Assembly (NCBI GenBank): GCA_038257015.1
Contig: JBBSJS010000045.1
Location: forward strand, 1 to 6,998
From: UBA920 sp038257015
GTDB taxonomy: Bacteria > Patescibacteriota > Doudnabacteria > UBA920
Reading direction: 5' to 3'
Length of the DNA stretch: 6,998 bases
In this document: positions 5,272 through 6,998 of the stretch, in pieces
Numbering within the stretch: position 1 is the stretch's first letter
Layout of the letters: the number at the start of each line of letters is the position of its first letter
Translations under genes and position numbers: made by a program
Notes under the pieces: model-generated
Databases searched by the model: none
Told to the model about the DNA's origin: nothing
What the model saw: only the letters and a program-made list of their open reading frames with translations

Positions 5272-5931
5272 TTATTTAGCTTCATCTGCTTCAGCTTCTG
5301 CACCTGCTTCAGGTCCAACAGCTGCTGCCACTGCTGCTGCTTCATCAACCATTCCAGCTTCTTCAGCTTCCATATCACGTGGAGGTTGTACAGTCGCGAT
5401 AACCTCATCAGCGTCTGCTGTAATTTCTACACCATTGCCAATGTTAAGATCTTTAACAGTTATAGTCTTTTCAAAGTCATCGATTACACTAATATCTACT
5501 TCAATTGAGTGAGGTAAATCTTTAGGTAAACATTCTACTTCTACTTCGTTCAATACTTTAACCAAAGTACCGCCCTTAGCTTTAACAGCTGGTGATTCAC
5601 CAACGAATACAATTGGAACATTAGCTGTGAGCTTTTCATTCATCTTAACTTCGTACAAATCAACATGAATTGGACGAGTAGTTAAGTAATGACTTTGAAC
5701 GTCTTGCACAAGTACATTACGAGATGAGCCATCTGGGAGCTCTAGATCGATTAGAGTGCTTTCCCCAGCTTTACGAAGTACTTTTTCGAACTCAATTTGG
5801 TTTACACTTAAGTGCATATTCTCAATATTGTGGCCGTATAGTTCAACAGGAATCAAACCTTCTCTGTACAAAGCTTTTGCTGTGCGTTTGTTTGTGTCTC
5901 TTGGAGTTGTCTTTAGGTGAATAGTTTCCAT
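5272..5931 (-). CDS. rplY: 50S ribosomal protein L25 / general stress protein Ctc
   Basis: L25 binds 5S rRNA in the large subunit. This is the 219-residue two-domain Ctc/TL5 type. Residues 1-95 form the 5S rRNA-binding barrel, with RTAKALYREGLIPVELYG at 16-33 and HVDLYEV at 89-95. Residues about 100-185 form the beta-rich C-terminal domain, with VPIVFVGES at 105-113 and the ECLPKDLPHSIEVD block at 133-146. Residues 186-219 are a low-complexity acidic Glu/Ala tail, common in this family. The ATG at 5931 matches the family start and lies only about 17 nt from the predicted transcription start, without a Shine-Dalgarno sequence. The gene is monocistronic: its own promoter upstream and the shared terminator 9 nt after the TAA stop. 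Confidence 0.95.
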   Translation of the reverse strand: METIHLKTTPRDTNKRTAKALYREGLIPVELYGHNIENMHLSVNQIEFEKVLRKAGESTLIDLELPDGSSRNVLVQDVQSHYLTTRPIHVDLYEVKMNEKLTANVPIVFVGESPAVKAKGGTLVKVLNEVEVECLPKDLPHSIEVDISVIDDFEKTITVKDLNIGNGVEITADADEVIATVQPPRDMEAEEAGMVDEAAAVAAAVGPEAGAEAEADEAK

Positions 5932-5953
5932 AAATCAAAATTAATACTGTCAA

Positions 5954-5982
5954 ATTCTACCAGTTTTTTACGGACTTGGCAA
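5954..5982 (-). promoter_or_regulatory. Promoter of rplY
   Basis: Leftward elements TTGCCA (5982-5977), a 17-nt spacer, and TAGAAT (5959-5954) preceded by TGG. From the -35 box through CAGTA just after the -10, 28 of 38 bases match the rpsB promoter without gaps. The start site would be near 5948, giving a leader of about 17 nt. Confidence 0.75.
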
Positions 5983-6074
5983 GTCAGTGCCAGATATAGC
6001 AGAGTTTCACAGTAATTGGCTAGTTCTTAAGGGTTTTTCTGTTATTTAGTGGTTTTGGGTTTTTTAAAAGCTTT

Positions 6075-6110
6075 CACAAAATCTCAGTTAAACTTTTTTA
6101 GAGATTTGTG
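6075..6110 (-). terminator. AT-rich hairpin spanning the stop of the four-cysteine gene
   Basis: Read leftward, CACAAATCTC (6110-6101) pairs with GAGATTTTGTG (6085-6075): ten pairs, one bulged A, a 15-nt loop, and the TGA stop inside the structure. It is followed by AAAGCTTTT, only a weak U-run. It may be a poor terminator or an mRNA 3'-end structure. The 150 nt between this gene and rplY otherwise holds only the rplY promoter. Confidence 0.35.
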
Positions 6111-6416
6111 AAGAGTAATGCATTCATCAATTTTAATAGCGTCATAAGCTTTAAATTTATCGCTGTCGGAGCTAGTTAAGTCGGTTTTCGCTATAACCGT
6201 AAAGACTTCTGGGCCATTGATGTCGATGTTAAACATTACTGAACTTTTACATTTGTCGCAGTCAGAATGAATCAGAAGCCTTGCTTCCATATATGATTCA
6301 TCTTGCTCGCTGTCGATAATTTTGATGTTAGTTAAGTCATATTGCACACTACAAACTGGGCATTTCAACATAAAACTGAGCCATTGCAACATTTTTTTGA
6401 GTTCTCGTTTCTTCAT
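6084..6416 (-). CDS. Small four-cysteine (zinc-ribbon-like) protein, function unknown
   Basis: A 110-residue cytoplasmic protein. C19-P-V-C22 and C53-D-K-C56 are two CxxC knuckles 30 residues apart, the usual layout of a zinc ribbon; zinc binding is inferred from this. The part between and after is predicted beta-rich (IKIIDSE, EARLLIHSDC, SSVMFNIDI, FTVIAKTDL). The end, AIKIDECITLHKSLKKF, looks helical. I cannot name the family; nothing visible points to a DNA- or RNA-binding fold specifically. ATG has Shine-Dalgarno AAAGGA with 4-5 nt spacing. It follows rodA by 34 nt, and a TATAAT promoter box lies in that gap, so it may be made both with rodA and alone. The stop is TGA. Confidence 0.8.
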   Translation of the reverse strand: MKKRELKKMLQWLSFMLKCPVCSVQYDLTNIKIIDSEQDESYMEARLLIHSDCDKCKSSVMFNIDINGPEVFTVIAKTDLTSSDSDKFKAYDAIKIDECITLHKSLKKFN

Positions 6417-6433
6417 AATGTCCTTTCCTGATA

Positions 6434-6462
6434 ATTATATCGCCATAACTTTAAAAACGCAA
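6434..6462 (-). promoter_or_regulatory. Internal promoter for the four-cysteine gene
   Basis: TTGCGT (6462-6457) overlaps the last codons of rodA. After 17 nt comes a perfect TATAAT (6439-6434). Start near 6427 would give a leader of about 11 nt that begins almost at the Shine-Dalgarno sequence. The -35 box is poor (three of six). Confidence 0.5.
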
Positions 6463-6998
6463 AGCCTTGGATTGACGTGCAATGTTTTGCACAATTCCCA
6501 ACGCAATTGACATAACCAAAAATGAGCTGCCACCGTATGTAAAGAATGGTAATGGAATTCCGGTCACTGGTAACAAACCAATATTCATACCGATATTAAT
6601 GAGCACCTGTGAGAGAAATAAAAACAACACAGCGGCAGTTATATACATTGCCAAATCATCACGCGCATAGTACATAATCTTGATCAGGCGCCTGAATAAT
6701 ATATAGAACAATCCTAACACCGAAATACTACCCAGAAATCCAATCTCTTCTGAAGCCGAAGCAAAAATAAAGTCAGTGTGACGCTCTGGTAAGAACTTCA
6801 ATTGACTCTGCAAACCTCTTCCAAGTCCTCTACCCAACCATTCCCCGCTTCCTACAGCAATTAAAGCTTGGCGGGCGTTATAACCCGTGCCTCGGGGATC
6901 CTTATCGGGATCAAGAAACGATTCCACGCGATTCTTTTGATAATCTTTTAATAAGAACTGCCAGCTAAATCCCGAAAATATAATAGCTACTAAAACCA
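6451..6998 (-). CDS. rodA: RodA, SEDS peptidoglycan glycosyltransferase (C-terminal part)
   Basis: RodA polymerises lipid II into glycan strands in the inner membrane, working with a class B PBP and MreB during cell elongation. Only the last 181 codons are in the window; the frame is open to the right edge, so the gene starts outside. The visible part begins in a transmembrane helix, then gives KDYQKNRVESFLDPDKDPRG and GYNARQALIAVGSGEWLGRG. LPERHTDFIFA contains the Asp (codon 6772-6774) matching the catalytic Asp262 of E. coli RodA. The final block LLPVTGIPLPFFTYGGSS is of RodA type (VTGIPLPF rather than the KGLPLPF of FtsW). Three further hydrophobic helices follow the active-site loop. The frame runs intact to a TAA stop at 6451-6453. 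Confidence 0.93.
   Translation of the reverse strand, partial: VLVAIIFSGFSWQFLLKDYQKNRVESFLDPDKDPRGTGYNARQALIAVGSGEWLGRGLGRGLQSQLKFLPERHTDFIFASASEEIGFLGSISVLGLFYILFRRLIKIMYYARDDLAMYITAAVLFLFLSQVLINIGMNIGLLPVTGIPLPFFTYGGSSFLVMSIALGIVQNIARQSKALRF

Noticed and set aside
5276..5370. Low-complexity Ala/Glu coding stretch as a possible repeat or frameshift
   Set aside because: Acidic Ala/Glu tails are a common feature of long L25/Ctc proteins and the frame is intact to a TAA stop.
5003..5512. Rightward open frame over the small membrane gene, terminator and the end of rplY
   Set aside because: It crosses a strong terminator, and its Ser/Ala-rich part is the complement of the low-complexity L25 tail.
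6005..6035. Minus-strand AAGAACTAGCCA resembling the start region of the rpsB promoter, as a second rplY promoter
   Set aside because: No acceptable -35 box lies 16-18 nt upstream and the -10 match is poor; the TTGCCA-17-TAGAAT promoter closer to rplY is far better.
6045..6086. UGA read-through of the four-cysteine gene adding 13 Lys-rich residues before a TAA
   Set aside because: A 13-codon open stretch is expected by chance in this composition. The small membrane protein gene also ends in UGA, and reading through it would translate a terminator, so UGA is a stop here.

Overview
The window looks like a core-genome segment of a low-GC bacterium of the Candidate Phyla Radiation (Patescibacteria), most likely Candidatus Saccharibacteria. 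This rests on general resemblance, not a search: a short 194-residue EF-Ts, an rpmE-prfA-prmC cluster, small proteins of unknown function beside ribosomal genes, and several genes without a Shine-Dalgarno sequence. UGA is used as a stop (two genes end in it, and reading through one would translate an intrinsic terminator), which argues against the UGA=Gly code of SR1/Gracilibacteria. There are no insertion sequences, phage genes, CRISPR arrays or secretion/defence clusters. This is mostly housekeeping DNA; the interest is in regulatory architecture and a few small unassigned genes.

Layout. Positions 1-2461 are read leftward: rpsB (S2), tsf (EF-Ts), a membrane-anchored TPR protein, a structured spacer holding a 19-nt copy of the 5' end of tRNA-Thr, then tRNA-Thr(GGT) and tRNA-Tyr(GTA). 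Positions 2462-2637 form a divergent regulatory region in which the rpsB and rpmE promoters overlap face to face; the rpsB leader can also fold so that its Shine-Dalgarno sequence is paired. Positions 2638-4878 are read rightward: rpmE (L31), a terminator-like hairpin, prfA (RF1) and prmC (the RF methyltransferase), the last two overlapping by one base. A small two-helix membrane protein gene (4950-5210) has its own promoter and ribosome binding site. It ends at a bidirectional terminator shared with the convergent rplY/ctc gene (L25). Further right, also read leftward, are a small four-cysteine protein and the C-terminal half of RodA, which runs off the window edge.

How the genes fit together. 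Almost everything serves translation: ribosomal proteins S2, L31 and L25, the elongation factor EF-Ts, release factor RF1 with the enzyme that modifies its GGQ glutamine, and two tRNAs. RodA is a peptidoglycan glycosyltransferase of the elongation machinery. The rpsB, rplY and rpmE promoters share sequence around and just after the -10 box, suggesting a common ribosomal-protein promoter type in this organism.
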